A stretch of DNA of 64,000 nucleotides from an uncultured Flammeovirgaceae bacterium (GCA_937883755.1 CAKZYA010000062.1:124001-188000); one strand, 5' to 3'. Counted from the stretch's first letter, positions 1-8,024 are shown. Notes: a model not told the origin generated them from the sequence alone. Numbers and translations are program-made.

Positions 1-1
1 T

Positions 2-874
2 CACTTGGTAATGGCTGGAGGGGTAGCACTTAATAGTGTGGCTAACGGAAAACTCTTAGATCAAAATCTATTTGACCAGATATGGATTCAACCAGCGGCG
101 GGAGATGCAGGAGGTGCCCTCGGCGCAGCGTTAGCTAGTTGGTATATTGGTCAGCAAGCTCCGCGAACCACTCAGTTACCTGATGCCATGCAAGGAGGAT
201 ACCTAGGTCCTTCGTTCACCAATCGGGCTATTGAACATTTGCTGCTTCAGAATAGCACTGACTATACCTACTTTGAGGATATCACCAAATTAGTAGATAA
301 AGTGGTTCAGCATTTAATAGACGGTAAGGTGGTAGGCTGGTTTCAAGGACGAATGGAATTTGGCCCCCGGGCTTTGGGCAATCGTAGTATCTTAGCTGAT
401 GCTCGTCATCCCGCAATGCAGCAGCGGCTTAACCAAAAAATTAAGTTTCGGGAAAGCTTTCGCCCCTTTGCTCCCAGTGTGCTAGAAGAAGACGCTGTTG
501 ATTATTTTGATTTAGAAACTTCTTCTCCCTACATGCTACTGGTTCGCCCGGTGCAAATGAACCGTCGTGAGGATATTTCTGGCCAACCTGATAATTGGCA
601 AGAGCAGCTGGCTCAGATCCGCTCGGATATTCCAGCGGTTACCCACGTGGATTACTCGGCTCGTATTCAAACCGTTAATGACCAAGCAAATCCTCGCTTC
701 GCTCAATTACTCCGTGCATTCAAGAAGCAAACAGGTTGCGGGCTATTGGTGAATACTAGTTTCAATGTGCGCGATGAGCCAATTGTCTGCACTCCTGCTG
801 ATGCATATCGTTGCTTCCAACAAACTGAAATGGATGTGCTGGTAATGGAAAATTATATCCTGGTGAAGGCATAG
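2..874 (+). CDS. Carbamoyltransferase (NodU/CmcH family), C-terminal part, 5' end outside window
   Basis: The reading frame is open at the left edge of the window, so only about 290 C-terminal residues are present. Family members of 550-600 residues transfer a carbamoyl group from carbamoyl phosphate to hydroxyls of sugars, antibiotics or other small molecules. The fragment starts in the nucleotide-binding Kae1/HSP70-like domain (AGGVALNSVANGKL). It continues into the C-terminal carbamoyltransferase domain, with the signatures QGRMEFGPRALGNRSILAD near fragment residue 115 and NTSFNVRDEPIV near residue 250. The stop at 874 is well defined. The substrate cannot be inferred from this part, and the upstream neighbours are not visible. 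Confidence 0.9.
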   Translation, partial: HLVMAGGVALNSVANGKLLDQNLFDQIWIQPAAGDAGGALGAALASWYIGQQAPRTTQLPDAMQGGYLGPSFTNRAIEHLLLQNSTDYTYFEDITKLVDKVVQHLIDGKVVGWFQGRMEFGPRALGNRSILADARHPAMQQRLNQKIKFRESFRPFAPSVLEEDAVDYFDLETSSPYMLLVRPVQMNRREDISGQPDNWQEQLAQIRSDIPAVTHVDYSARIQTVNDQANPRFAQLLRAFKKQTGCGLLVNTSFNVRDEPIVCTPADAYRCFQQTEMDVLVMENYILVKA

Positions 875-1050
875 ACATTGATTATTAAAAGTTGTCGTTG
901 GAATTGCCTTTAAAAGTATGCTCAGTGCCCAGAAATTGTGAGCAATGGATGAGGAACGAAAGTATTGAAGCTTGAAAATAAACGGCAAGGCAGTTATCGA
1001 TTTGCAACCACCAAAACCCATGTGTCCAGAATTGAAAAATAACCATTACT

Positions 1051-2025
1051 TCAATTTGCCATGACCATTGCCCGGCTATACTTATTTCGGTAGGCTATCG
1101 GAGTCATACCGGTAACTTTTTTAAACACTTCCCGAAAAGCTTTGGTATCCTGGTAGCCTACATCAAACATCACCTCCGAAACAGTTTTCACTCCCTTTTC
1201 TAGTGCTTGCTTAGCAGCTTCTATCTTCACCCTTTGAATATACTCCAGCACAGTATTGGTGGTGGAGCTTTTAAACCGTCGCTCAAAGGTGCGCCTGCCT
1301 ATCCCAACTTGGTCACAGAGATCTTCCACGGTAATCCTATCTGGATAGTGGGACTCAATGTATTCCTGAGCCTCTAGTACCTCCAGGTCATCATGAGACT
1401 TTTGTCCCGAAAAAATTGTGAAGGGCGACTGGCTGGCTCGATCCAAATCAATCATAAACGCTTTAGAAGCAGCAATGGCTATCTCTCTTCCAACGTAGCG
1501 CTCGATTAGGTAGATCAGAAGGTTGGTAAAAGCCAACGCCCCTCCACTAGTATAGATTCGGTCGGACTCCGCCACAATCCGCTCATCTTCCAGGATGACT
1601 TGGGGGAACAGTTTTCGGAACGCATCAGCCGAACCCCAGTGGGTAGAACAGCGTTTGCCATCCAGGATACCCGTGGCGCCCAGAAAAAAGGCACCTACAC
1701 ACATACTGACTAAATCGGCTCCCGCCCGGTAGTGACGGAGCATCCAAGGCACTAGCGCCTCGTTAGCTTCCAGGGTTTGCCACGGATCGCCAAAGGTAGC
1801 CGGCAGGATGATCACATCCGTCTTCCTCACATCTTCAACTAACCGATCAGTCTTAATAGTGTACAAACCGCCGCTGGGTTGCACTTCTTTAGAAAGACCT
1901 ACTACCTCAATAGTAAAGGTGGGTTCAGGTAAATACTCATTCACCCAGGTGAAAATTTGGCGAGTTAGGTCCAGATTGGTAATGCTGAATTCCCCTTGCG
2001 GTACGAGTAATGAGATATGCTTCAT
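1051..2025 (-). CDS. GlxA-family transcriptional regulator (DJ-1/PfpI domain plus AraC helix-turn-helix)
   Basis: This 324-residue protein has two domains. Residues 1-190 form a DJ-1/PfpI class I amidotransferase-like domain; the segment SMCVGAFFLGATGILDGKR carries the usual elbow cysteine. Residues 215-315 form an AraC-type double helix-turn-helix, with RRTFERRFK and a second helix pair ending in FREVFKKVTGMTPIAYR. Such proteins are cytoplasmic transcription factors whose amidotransferase-like domain senses a small ligand. The start at 2025 is an ATG directly before MKHISLLVPQG, the normal beginning of the family. The gene is transcribed away from the small-gene cluster that begins at 2194, so it could control that cluster from the shared 168-bp spacer, but nothing in the sequence proves this. 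Confidence 0.9.
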   Translation of the reverse strand: MKHISLLVPQGEFSITNLDLTRQIFTWVNEYLPEPTFTIEVVGLSKEVQPSGGLYTIKTDRLVEDVRKTDVIILPATFGDPWQTLEANEALVPWMLRHYRAGADLVSMCVGAFFLGATGILDGKRCSTHWGSADAFRKLFPQVILEDERIVAESDRIYTSGGALAFTNLLIYLIERYVGREIAIAASKAFMIDLDRASQSPFTIFSGQKSHDDLEVLEAQEYIESHYPDRITVEDLCDQVGIGRRTFERRFKSSTTNTVLEYIQRVKIEAAKQALEKGVKTVSEVMFDVGYQDTKAFREVFKKVTGMTPIAYRNKYSRAMVMAN

Positions 2026-2193
2026 AAGAGGAAGTTAGGCATTCTTGCTGTCGCAATCAACCTCTTAGTGAGCCATTTTGCTGAAAATGAAATTCGGTAC
2101 CTGATGAACAGAATCACTACCTTGCCTCCTTACTGCTAAACCACTAACTTCACTGTACGATAGTGAATTCTATGTCCCGAATCAAGATTACCT

Positions 2194-2535
2194 ATGGCCT
2201 ACGATACTTTCTTAGCTGATAGAGTCCGCGAATATTTGGCTAGTTTTCCAAACCTATCAATTGAAGAGAAACGGATGTTTGGTGGGTTGGCTTTTTTGGT
2301 CAATGACAAAATGTGCGTGAACGTGAGTGGTGAGCGATTGATGTGCCGATTTGATCCGGTACTTCATGAGTCATTAGCAGAACATCCCTTTTTTGAAACG
2401 ATGATGATGAGAGGGAAAGCATACCAAGGGTATGGGTATATCAGTCCGAAGGGGTTCCAAGCCCAGAAAGATCTCGAGTACTGGGTAGCCCTTTGTTTAG
2501 ACTTTAATGAACGAGCGAAATCTTCTAAAAAGTAA
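2194..2535 (+). CDS. TfoX/Sxy N-terminal domain family protein
   Basis: The 113-residue product matches the stand-alone TfoX N-terminal domain: an RMFGGLAFLVNDKM core near residues 28-41, then RLMCRFDP and a GYGYISPKGF loop near residue 80. In gamma-proteobacteria TfoX/Sxy links competence to CRP, but short one-domain versions are common in Bacteroidota and have no established function there. It is the first gene of the co-directional series. Its stop at 2533-2535 lies 4 nt before the next ATG at 2540, which indicates co-transcription. The C-terminal lysine-rich tail (RAKSSKK) is unremarkable. Confidence 0.8.
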   Translation: MAYDTFLADRVREYLASFPNLSIEEKRMFGGLAFLVNDKMCVNVSGERLMCRFDPVLHESLAEHPFFETMMMRGKAYQGYGYISPKGFQAQKDLEYWVALCLDFNERAKSSKK

Positions 2536-2539
2536 CGAT

Positions 2540-2923
2540 ATGGCTCACTACAAACCCGAAGGCTACAACGCAATCTCGCCCTATCTAGTGGTGGATGGAG
2601 CCCAAAAAATGGTTGATCTTCTGAAATCAATCTTCAACGGTGAAACGTTACGAAGGTTTGACTGTGAGGATGGCAGCATCACTCACGTAGAGATCAAAAT
2701 AGACGATTCGGTGCTCATGATCGGCGACGCAACCCCTGAGTATCCAGCCAACCGGCACTTGCTTCATGTATATGTTCCTGACGTGGACCATACTTTCAAA
2801 AAAGCCATGGAGGCAGGTTGTATTACTATTGAGGAGCCAAGAACCAGGGAAGATGATCCAGATAAGCGAGGAACGTTCGAGGACTTTGCCGGAAATCACT
2901 GGGCTGTGAGTTCGCAAACCTGA
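2540..2923 (+). CDS. VOC-superfamily protein, PhnB/glyoxalase-like
   Basis: I place the start at the ATG at 2540 rather than at an in-frame upstream ATG at 2507, because homologues begin near the conserved AISPYLVVDGA and the upstream codons overlap the preceding gene. The 127-residue product shows one vicinal-oxygen-chelate domain made of two beta-alpha-beta-beta-beta halves. Strand motifs such as THVEIKIDDSVLMIGDA and HLLHVYVPDVDHTF are visible, and it ends in the FEDFAGNHWAVSS segment typical of PhnB-like proteins. VOC proteins bind metals and catalyse isomerisations, epimerisations or antibiotic modification. The specific substrate is unknown. Confidence 0.85.
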   Translation: MAHYKPEGYNAISPYLVVDGAQKMVDLLKSIFNGETLRRFDCEDGSITHVEIKIDDSVLMIGDATPEYPANRHLLHVYVPDVDHTFKKAMEAGCITIEEPRTREDDPDKRGTFEDFAGNHWAVSSQT

Positions 2924-2975
2924 GGAGCTCTGAAACCATCTTTCAGAATAATCATGATTTCTGTTAATTTTGCTT

Positions 2976-3019
2976 GCGCAGCTAAATAACTGCGCGTATT
3001 TTAGCAGTCAAATGGCTGC
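2976..3019. promoter_or_regulatory. Tandem palindromic operator-like sites upstream of the ArsR gene
   Basis: Two 16-bp sites fit one pattern, GCAGnnAAATnnCTGC. The first, GCAGCTAAATAACTGC, lies at 2978-2993 and is embedded in the perfect arms GCGCAG/CTGCGC at 2976-2995. The second, GCAGTCAAATGGCTGC, lies at 3004-3019. Their starts are 26 bp apart and the second ends 2 bp before the ArsR ATG at 3022. Placement and symmetry fit a dimeric winged-helix repressor controlling its own operon. That the ArsR-family product of the next gene is the binder is inference. Confidence 0.6.
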
Positions 3020-3021
3020 AT

Positions 3022-3345
3022 ATGAAATCCAGAAGAGATGTTTTTCAGGCTATTGCTGATCCTACCCGCCGGGCGATTCTTACCCTGCTGGCGGCTCATG
3101 CCATGACGCCAGGGGCTATTGCCGACCAGTTTGACTCCACCCGGCAAACGATTTCCAAACACATTCAAATTCTGACCGAGTGCGAATTGCTCCGATCAGA
3201 GCAAAGCGGCCGGGAAATACACTATCATTTAAACCTGGAAAAGATGGTAGAGATTGCTGAGTTCATCGAGCCATTCCGCCAACTGTGGGATGATCGGTTC
3301 AACCGACTGGAAGCAGTGATGAAAAACGAGACCTTAAAGAAATGA
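3022..3345 (+). CDS. ArsR-family winged-helix transcriptional regulator
   Basis: The 107-residue protein is one winged-helix domain: [15 protein letters not shown] at residues 11-25, a recognition helix around [19 protein letters not shown], and a wing with GREIHYHLN. No cysteine-rich metal site is visible; the only clear cysteine is in TECELL. This fits the SRPBCC-associated ArsR subgroup rather than the arsenic or cadmium sensors. The gene is followed 6 nt later by an AHSA1/SRPBCC gene, a pairing seen very widely in bacteria in which the regulator represses the pair. The two palindromic sites immediately upstream are its likely operator. Confidence 0.9.
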   Translation: MKSRRDVFQAIADPTRRAILTLLAAHAMTPGAIADQFDSTRQTISKHIQILTECELLRSEQSGREIHYHLNLEKMVEIAEFIEPFRQLWDDRFNRLEAVMKNETLKK

Positions 3346-3351
3346 ACACTG

Positions 3352-3819
3352 ATGGCACGCAAAACCAACGTCCACGCCGAAGAGGGCAAGCAAGAATTAC
3401 TGATCACCCGGGAGTTTGATTTACCAGTAGCATTACTTTTTAAAGCCTACGTAGAACCCGAACTAGTTGAGCAATGGATGGGCACGAAAGTGCTGAGACT
3501 GGAATGCAAAACCCACGGCGGCTACCAATTTGAAACCAGCGACCCTCAGGGAAATGTGGTATTTAGAGCCCACGGAACGATTCATACGGTTCATCCGAAT
3601 GAGAAAATCATCCGCACTTTTGAAATAGAGGATACACCCTTTACCGCCCAACTGGAGTTCCTCGAGTTTGAAGAGTTGACCAACCACACCAGCAAGCTCA
3701 CCATGCATATAGTATTTAAATCGGTGACCTTGCGGAACCAATTACTTCAAATGCCCTTTGTCCAGGGCTTGAATAGTGCCCATGATCGACTACAAACGAT
3801 ACTTTCCAAGCTGAAATAA
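3352..3819 (+). CDS. SRPBCC/AHSA1-family protein
   Basis: The 155-residue product has the START/Bet v1-like AHSA1 pattern. It opens with ITREFDLPVALLFKAYVEPELVEQWMG at residues 19-45, continues with GGYQFETSDPQGNVVFRAHGTIHTV, and ends in a long helix (FVQGLNSAHDRLQTILSKL). Proteins of this fold carry a deep hydrophobic pocket that binds lipids or aromatic ligands; the Hsp90 activator Aha1 C-terminus has the same fold. The gene sits between an ArsR regulator and a DoxX-like membrane protein gene with gaps of 6 and 2 nt, which indicates a three-gene operon. Ligand and reaction are unknown. Confidence 0.88.
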   Translation: MARKTNVHAEEGKQELLITREFDLPVALLFKAYVEPELVEQWMGTKVLRLECKTHGGYQFETSDPQGNVVFRAHGTIHTVHPNEKIIRTFEIEDTPFTAQLEFLEFEELTNHTSKLTMHIVFKSVTLRNQLLQMPFVQGLNSAHDRLQTILSKLK

Positions 3820-3821
3820 TC

Positions 3822-4204
3822 ATGAAGAAAAAACACAAGATTATCTACTGGGTGGCTACTGTTTGGTTGGCATTAGGCATGGTATCCACCGGACTGGTGC
3901 AGTTAATCCGTCTGGAGGAGGAAGTGGATAAAATGACCCAACTAGGCTACCCCCTCTATTTTCTCACCCTACTGGGCGTTTGGGAAATCTTAGGCGTGAT
4001 AGCGGTGCTTATTCCTAAGTTTCCATTACTCAAAGAGTGGGCCTATGCCGGTTTTTTCTTCGCCATGTCGGGGCTGTCTTCTCGCACCTAGCCATTGGAG
4101 ATGGAGTTTCCACATTTTTTGGACCTACTCTATTGATCATCCTGACATTGGCATCGTGGTACTTCCGTCCAGTAAACCGAAAAATCACTCTCACCAATCA
4201 ATAG
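3822..4204 (+). pseudogene. DoxX-like membrane protein gene broken by a one-base frameshift
   Basis: The first frame, beginning at the ATG at 3822, gives MKKKHKIIYWVATVWLALG and two further membrane segments, then stops at 4089-4091 after the out-of-place residues LSSRT. From about 4073 the next frame continues the protein with AVFSHLAIGDGVSTFFGPT and reaches TAG at 4202-4204, one base before the next gene. Adding one G to the run of four at 4070-4073 restores a DoxX-like four-helix protein of about 127 residues. DoxX-like proteins often accompany ArsR and AHSA1 genes. This is a true single-base deletion or a homopolymer sequencing error. Confidence 0.85.
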
Positions 4205-4205
4205 T

Positions 4206-4826
4206 ATGAATCCGAAAGTAGATCAGTACCTCGTTGAGGGATGTATGCGGTGCCCCCTAGGAGCAACTCCCGCCTGTAAAGTCAATGACTGGCAAGACGA
4301 ATTACGCTACCTGAGAAGGCTCATTCTGAACTGTGGGTTGACCGAAGAGCTCAAGTGGGGAGCGCCCTGCTATACTTACCAGGGCAAAAATGTGCTGATG
4401 CTGAGTGCACTAAAGGAGTTTACCGCTATTAGCTTTTTCAAAGGGAGCTTGTTGAAAGACTCTGATCATTTACTAATAGCTCCCGGAAAAAACTCCCAAG
4501 CGGCCCGATACATCAAAGTGACGGATAGTAAGCAGGTGCTTGAGCAGGAAAAGAGCATCAAAGCCTGCATCTTCGAGGCTGTTGAGGTGGAAAAAGCCGG
4601 TTTGAAAGTAGCGTTCAAGAAGAATCTCGAACCTATTCCAGAAGAATTTCAACAAGCCCTCGATGAAAACCCTGCTCTAAGAACTGCCTTTGAGGCCTTG
4701 ACCCCAGGGCGGCAACAAGGCTACATCTTGCACTTCTCCCAACCCAAACAATCCAAAACTCGGGTGTCGAGAATTGAGAAGTATGTACCCAAGATTCTCG
4801 CAGGCAAAGGATTTCATGATCGATAA
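4206..4826 (+). CDS. YdeI/OmpD-associated (DUF1801-type) family protein
   Basis: The 206-residue product combines a DUF1801-like N-terminal part with a C-terminal YdeI-type helical tail. The N-terminal part has LTEELKWGAPCYTYQGKNVLMLSALKEFTAISFF around residues 45-80; the tail has FQQALDENPALRTAFEALTPGRQQGYILHFSQPKQSKTRVSRI. YdeI-like proteins are small cytoplasmic proteins of uncertain role, linked to stress and peptide resistance in some bacteria. The gene starts one base after the end of the DoxX-like frame, so it probably belongs to the same transcript as the ArsR and AHSA1 genes. An N-terminal CMRCPLGATPAC segment with three cysteines is an unusual local feature. Confidence 0.85.
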   Translation: MNPKVDQYLVEGCMRCPLGATPACKVNDWQDELRYLRRLILNCGLTEELKWGAPCYTYQGKNVLMLSALKEFTAISFFKGSLLKDSDHLLIAPGKNSQAARYIKVTDSKQVLEQEKSIKACIFEAVEVEKAGLKVAFKKNLEPIPEEFQQALDENPALRTAFEALTPGRQQGYILHFSQPKQSKTRVSRIEKYVPKILAGKGFHDR

Positions 4827-4852
4827 AGAAAGCAGCGATAAACAGTGATCAA

Positions 4853-5421
4853 AGACGAATAACTAGACTAACGGCTCTCCTTATACATTTACAGAGCAAA
4901 CGGACAGTAACTGCTCCCGAACTAGCCAAGAAATTCGCCGTGAGTAGCCGTACAATCTACCGTGATATTAAAGTACTTGAAGAAGCAGGAAAGGGTTACT
5001 CGCTCGTGGAAGGCTATCGTACTCCTCCTGTGATGTTTACGGAGCGAGAAGCCCTGGCTTTAACTACGGCGGAGAAGTGGGTACTGGCCAACCAAGATGC
5101 TTCATTCATCCAAGCATTTAAGGTCAAGCGCCCTCGAGCGACTTTTTGTCTACACTGCACTTGGCCCTAACGCATGCTCAACTCGTCAACATTGTGTACC
5201 AAGATGAAACTCATAACACTACAATCCGAGCAATCGAGCCCTTTGCGCTGTATAGCAATGGTAAAAACTGGATACTCCTTGCATACTGCCGACTGAGAGA
5301 CGCTTTCAGATTCCGGCTCGATAGAATCCAAAAGTTAAGTGTGCTCAGTGAACAGTTTACACCCCAAAATATGACCCTCGCTAAATTTTTTGAAAAACAG
5401 TACGCTACCCCTGACAGCTAG
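4853..5421 (+). pseudogene. YafY-type HTH/WYL transcriptional regulator, degraded
   Basis: From 4853 the frame encodes a typical DeoR-like HTH start (RLTALLIHLQSKRTVTAPEL, then SSRTIYRDIKVLEEAGKGYSL), but the frame has no ATG or GTG at the expected position. The frame ends at 5170 after an unrelated tail. A different frame from about 5146 then supplies the WYL domain (LTHAQLVNIVYQDETHN, then ALYSNGKNWILLAYCRLRDAFRF). The linker of roughly 60-70 residues between the HTH and WYL parts is missing. The combination of no start, a frame switch and an internal deletion indicates a dead gene. Family members of 230-320 residues sense ligands through WYL and regulate neighbouring genes. Confidence 0.8.
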
Positions 5422-5426
5422 CTGTC
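5413..5426. promoter_or_regulatory. 14-bp perfect palindrome upstream of the NmrA-like gene
   Basis: GACAGCTAGCTGTC is a perfect palindrome that overlaps the last codons and stop of the degraded WYL regulator gene and lies 44 bp before the NmrA-like start. It is followed by TTACCTTGA, a weak match to a Bacteroidota -7 element. It may be the operator once used by the WYL regulator. This is inference from position and symmetry only. Confidence 0.35.
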
Positions 5427-5469
5427 GCAGCCCTCCCTTACCTTGAACTAAAACCAACATTGAAAGGGC

Positions 5470-6324
5470 ATGAACATTATTTTAGGAGCCTCAGGACAAG
5501 TAGGTTCACTCATCGTAAAAGCATTACTCAACAGTCACGCTCCGGTCACAGCCGTAATCAGAAATCCTGACTCAAAGTTTGATGCACTCGTACCCGTCAG
5601 AATAGCTGACTTTCGTAATCCAACCCAACTCACAGAAGCGTTAGCCGGAGGTACCACCGTTTTTCTATTAACTCCTGAAGACCCAGCATCCCACGATATC
5701 ATTGGTGAGACGAAACGGATCATTGCCAATTACCGAGAGGCTATTCAAGCTAATCAAATTAAGAAAATAGTAGGGCTGTCCACTATTGGTGCCCACCTGG
5801 AAGGAAACACGGGCAACCTTAGGATGTCAAGAATTCTTGAACAGGGTTTTGATGACCTGAACGTGAAAAAAGTATTCATTCGTCCGGCGTACTACTTCAG
5901 CAATTGGCTTGGGTTTATGGAAGCTGTCGAGCAATATGGGGTGCTTCCTACCTTCTTTCCGGAAGACCTAAAAATCCGTATGATTTCTCCTTGGGATGTA
6001 GCAACGTTCACTGCTGAACAGATCCTCAACGGTCCAATGAGCCAAAAGGAGATGTATGAGTTGGTAGGCCCTAGACAATACAGCTCGCGTGATGTAGCCA
6101 ACGTATTTTCCCAGCACCTTGAGAAAGACATCGACGTACAGTCTATTCCCCGAGAGCAATGGAAAGAAACCCTGACGCATGCCGGGTTTACCGATAATGC
6201 AGCTACCCATCTTGTGGCGATGACTCAAGCTGTAGTTAATGAGCAAGCCGTACCGGAGAGGCTAGGGAAGGCAATCAAACTACCCACCCGTTTAGCTCAG
6301 TATCTGGATCAACAGCTTGCCTAA
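5470..6324 (+). CDS. NmrA-like NAD(P)-binding oxidoreductase/sensor (atypical SDR)
   Basis: The 284-residue protein opens with the dinucleotide-binding loop MNIILGASGQVGSLIVKAL, a GxxGxxG pattern. It continues with VTAVIRNPDSKF, which holds the arginine typical of NADP preference, and later LSTIGAHLEGNTGNLR and FIRPAYYFSNWL. Length and motifs fit the NmrA/QOR2-like atypical short-chain dehydrogenases, which include NAD(P)H sensors and quinone reductases. No intact YxxxK catalytic pair is visible, so it may act as a sensor or have a modified active site. Its WYL-type regulator neighbour upstream is broken, so its former control is probably lost. Confidence 0.85.
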   Translation: MNIILGASGQVGSLIVKALLNSHAPVTAVIRNPDSKFDALVPVRIADFRNPTQLTEALAGGTTVFLLTPEDPASHDIIGETKRIIANYREAIQANQIKKIVGLSTIGAHLEGNTGNLRMSRILEQGFDDLNVKKVFIRPAYYFSNWLGFMEAVEQYGVLPTFFPEDLKIRMISPWDVATFTAEQILNGPMSQKEMYELVGPRQYSSRDVANVFSQHLEKDIDVQSIPREQWKETLTHAGFTDNAATHLVAMTQAVVNEQAVPERLGKAIKLPTRLAQYLDQQLA

Positions 6325-6458
6325 CAAGCTATCTTCAATGCATTACACCTACGATAATGATTAAGCGGAACTTCCTGCATTCGATATACAATTTGCACCG
6401 TCTATCTATCTCCACCACTTTTGCAGTTGCTTTTCTTTTCTCATCCTCGCTGATAAAA

Positions 6459-6881
6459 CTAATTCCTTAACTTCAGAGGATAGCTGAGTATTTTGCCATT
6501 CCCTTTCTTCAGCAACAGACTTATCCGCTGATTTAACTGCCCTGAGAGCGTATAAAGCAGCCCCAGTGAATGGTCTGCCATGTGCGCTGTAGCTACCCCG
6601 TGGCTAAAAGCCCGAACCACGTAGACCGATGTCTCATCTGAAAGCTCCTTGGCTAGGGTAAGTAACCGTTTTGCTGCTTCGCGTGCATCCCCCACTGAGG
6701 CTTCGCCGATGGTCCATGCTTCCGCTGTCTTGACAGCACCCTCAATACGATCATCTAATTCGTCCGTGATTAGTGGTAAGACATGCTGAGCACAAATCAT
6801 AGCCCACTGGATCAATGCCTTATGCTGATTACTGGTTAACGGCCCACCTCTATGTTCAGCAATAAATCGTTGGTCTCTCAT
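6459..6881 (-). CDS. Imm5-like putative immunity protein
   Basis: The 140-residue all-helical product begins RDQRFIAEHRGGPLTSNQH and continues with ALIQWAMICAQHVLPLI, which resembles the opening of Imm5-family immunity proteins (RGGPLT, then W-x-x-x-CAxHVLPL). A later segment, GVATAHMADHSLGLLYTL, is also typical. In polymorphic toxin systems such proteins neutralise a cognate nuclease or other toxin. No toxin, secretion gene or second immunity gene is visible nearby. The gene is an orphan on the opposite strand inside a co-directional cluster. Imm5-like proteins also occur alone in many genomes, so a different role is possible. Confidence 0.65.
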   Translation of the reverse strand: MRDQRFIAEHRGGPLTSNQHKALIQWAMICAQHVLPLITDELDDRIEGAVKTAEAWTIGEASVGDAREAAKRLLTLAKELSDETSVYVVRAFSHGVATAHMADHSLGLLYTLSGQLNQRISLLLKKGNGKILSYPLKLRN

Positions 6882-7187
6882 AAACTTAGGTCGCTATTTA
6901 ATACTGATCCTTACTATATCAGTAAACCAAGTGGTTGAATATTGTACTAACCTATTACTTTACAAGATACTCAGTACTACATAACCTACGGAATCAAATT
7001 AGCTGCTTATGTTCAGGATATGAAACTACCAATCTTATATGTCGCAATCAACCCCCTAGTTTGCCGCGTTCTCACCGCGCAACGCAGTGCTTACTGAAGT
7101 ATCTTTGAAATGAGAAGATTAATTATTCACCCGCGCTAATCTATTGCTTTTGAATAAGAGCTTAGTCGGAACAAAATATCAATCCCT
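6882..7187. other. 306-bp intergenic region
   Basis: This spacer lies between the divergently transcribed Imm5-like and VOC genes. I see no further gene. A small inverted repeat (TACTGA at 6902-6907, TCAGTA at 6919-6924) lies just upstream of the Imm5-like start. The segment around 7039-7052 (TGTCGCAATCAACC) recurs at 2050-2063. Promoters for both genes should be here, but no sequence stands out. Confidence 0.5.
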
Positions 7188-7586
7188 ATGAAGCAAGAAT
7201 TATGGCTCAACCTTCCCGTGAAGGACTTAGCAAAAACCAAGAATTTTTTCACAGCCTTAGGCTTTGAGTCCCTGCGCGATGCACCAGATATGGTAGGCTT
7301 CAATATTGGTAACGTGCCGGTGATGATGGTGGCTGTAGCCGAATTTGAGAAGTACACTGCTAATTCGGTGGCTGACCCTTCCCAAGGCAGCGAAGTCCTC
7401 ATTTCCGTCGATGCGCCTGACCGAGCCTACGTAGATGACATGGTCGGAAAAGTAACGTCAGCGGGAGGAACAGTCTTTTCTCAACCGACAGAGTTACAAG
7501 GCTGGATGTATACTATGGGTTTTGTAGACCTCGACGGACATAGGTGGAATATATTACATATGGATCATGAGACCACCGGAAAATAA
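7188..7586 (+). CDS. VOC-superfamily (glyoxalase/bleomycin-resistance-like) protein
   Basis: The 132-residue product is a single VOC domain. It starts KQELWLNLPVKDLAKTKNFFTALGF, has a central MMVAVAEFEKY strand, and ends YTMGFVDLDGHRWNILHMD. The GHRWNILHMD end holds the position of the usual C-terminal metal ligand. Proteins like this are commonly annotated as glyoxalase-like with no proven substrate. The next gene, 39 nt after the stop, encodes a distantly similar VOC protein (NLPIQDLERSKDFFSKLGF), so the pair may derive from an old duplication. Confidence 0.87.
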   Translation: MKQELWLNLPVKDLAKTKNFFTALGFESLRDAPDMVGFNIGNVPVMMVAVAEFEKYTANSVADPSQGSEVLISVDAPDRAYVDDMVGKVTSAGGTVFSQPTELQGWMYTMGFVDLDGHRWNILHMDHETTGK

Positions 7587-7625
7587 ACTCTTGTATTAGC
7601 TAATCTACTAAAATATAATTTGACT

Positions 7626-8024
7626 ATGGCAAGACAACTCTACGTGAACCTTCCGATCCAGGATCTGGAACGTTCAAAAGACTTTTTCTCCAAACTCGGA
7701 TTTACTTTCAACGAACAATTCTCTGACGAAACCTCCGCCTCCATGATTGTGGATGAAGGAGTTGTATTCATGTTATTGGAGAAAGATCGTTTTCAATCTT
7801 TCCTTCCCCATAAAACGGTAGCAGATACCAGTAAGGTGTGTGCCGCTATCAACGCTATTCAGGTAGACGATAAAGAGGAAGTGCATCAACTTTTAGAAAA
7901 AGCACTTGATGCCGGAGCAAAAGAATATAAGGAAGCCCAAGATCATGGCTTCATGTTCGGACGAAGCTTTGAAGACTTGGATGGAAATATATGGGAGTTC
8001 TTTTGGATGAAGGCGACCGACTAG
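7626..8024 (+). CDS. VOC-superfamily protein
   Basis: I use the ATG at 7626 (MARQLYVNLPIQDLERSKDFF); a TTG two codons upstream is a weaker alternative. The 132-residue product has the VOC halves VFMLLEKDRFQSFLPHKTVADT and HGFMFGRSFEDLDGNIWEFFWM. The closing FxDLDGNIWEFFWM is typical of lactoylglutathione lyase-like proteins, in which the glutamate is a metal ligand. The protein ends ATD. The DNA coding its last codons is repeated just downstream, so the present stop may have been affected by a local duplication. Confidence 0.87.
   Translation: MARQLYVNLPIQDLERSKDFFSKLGFTFNEQFSDETSASMIVDEGVVFMLLEKDRFQSFLPHKTVADTSKVCAAINAIQVDDKEEVHQLLEKALDAGAKEYKEAQDHGFMFGRSFEDLDGNIWEFFWMKATD

Noticed and set aside
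2050-2063. TGTCGCAATCAACC at 2050-2063, repeated at 7039-7052
   Set aside because: Only two exact copies, both in intergenic DNA; possibly an operator half-site, but there is too little to name it.
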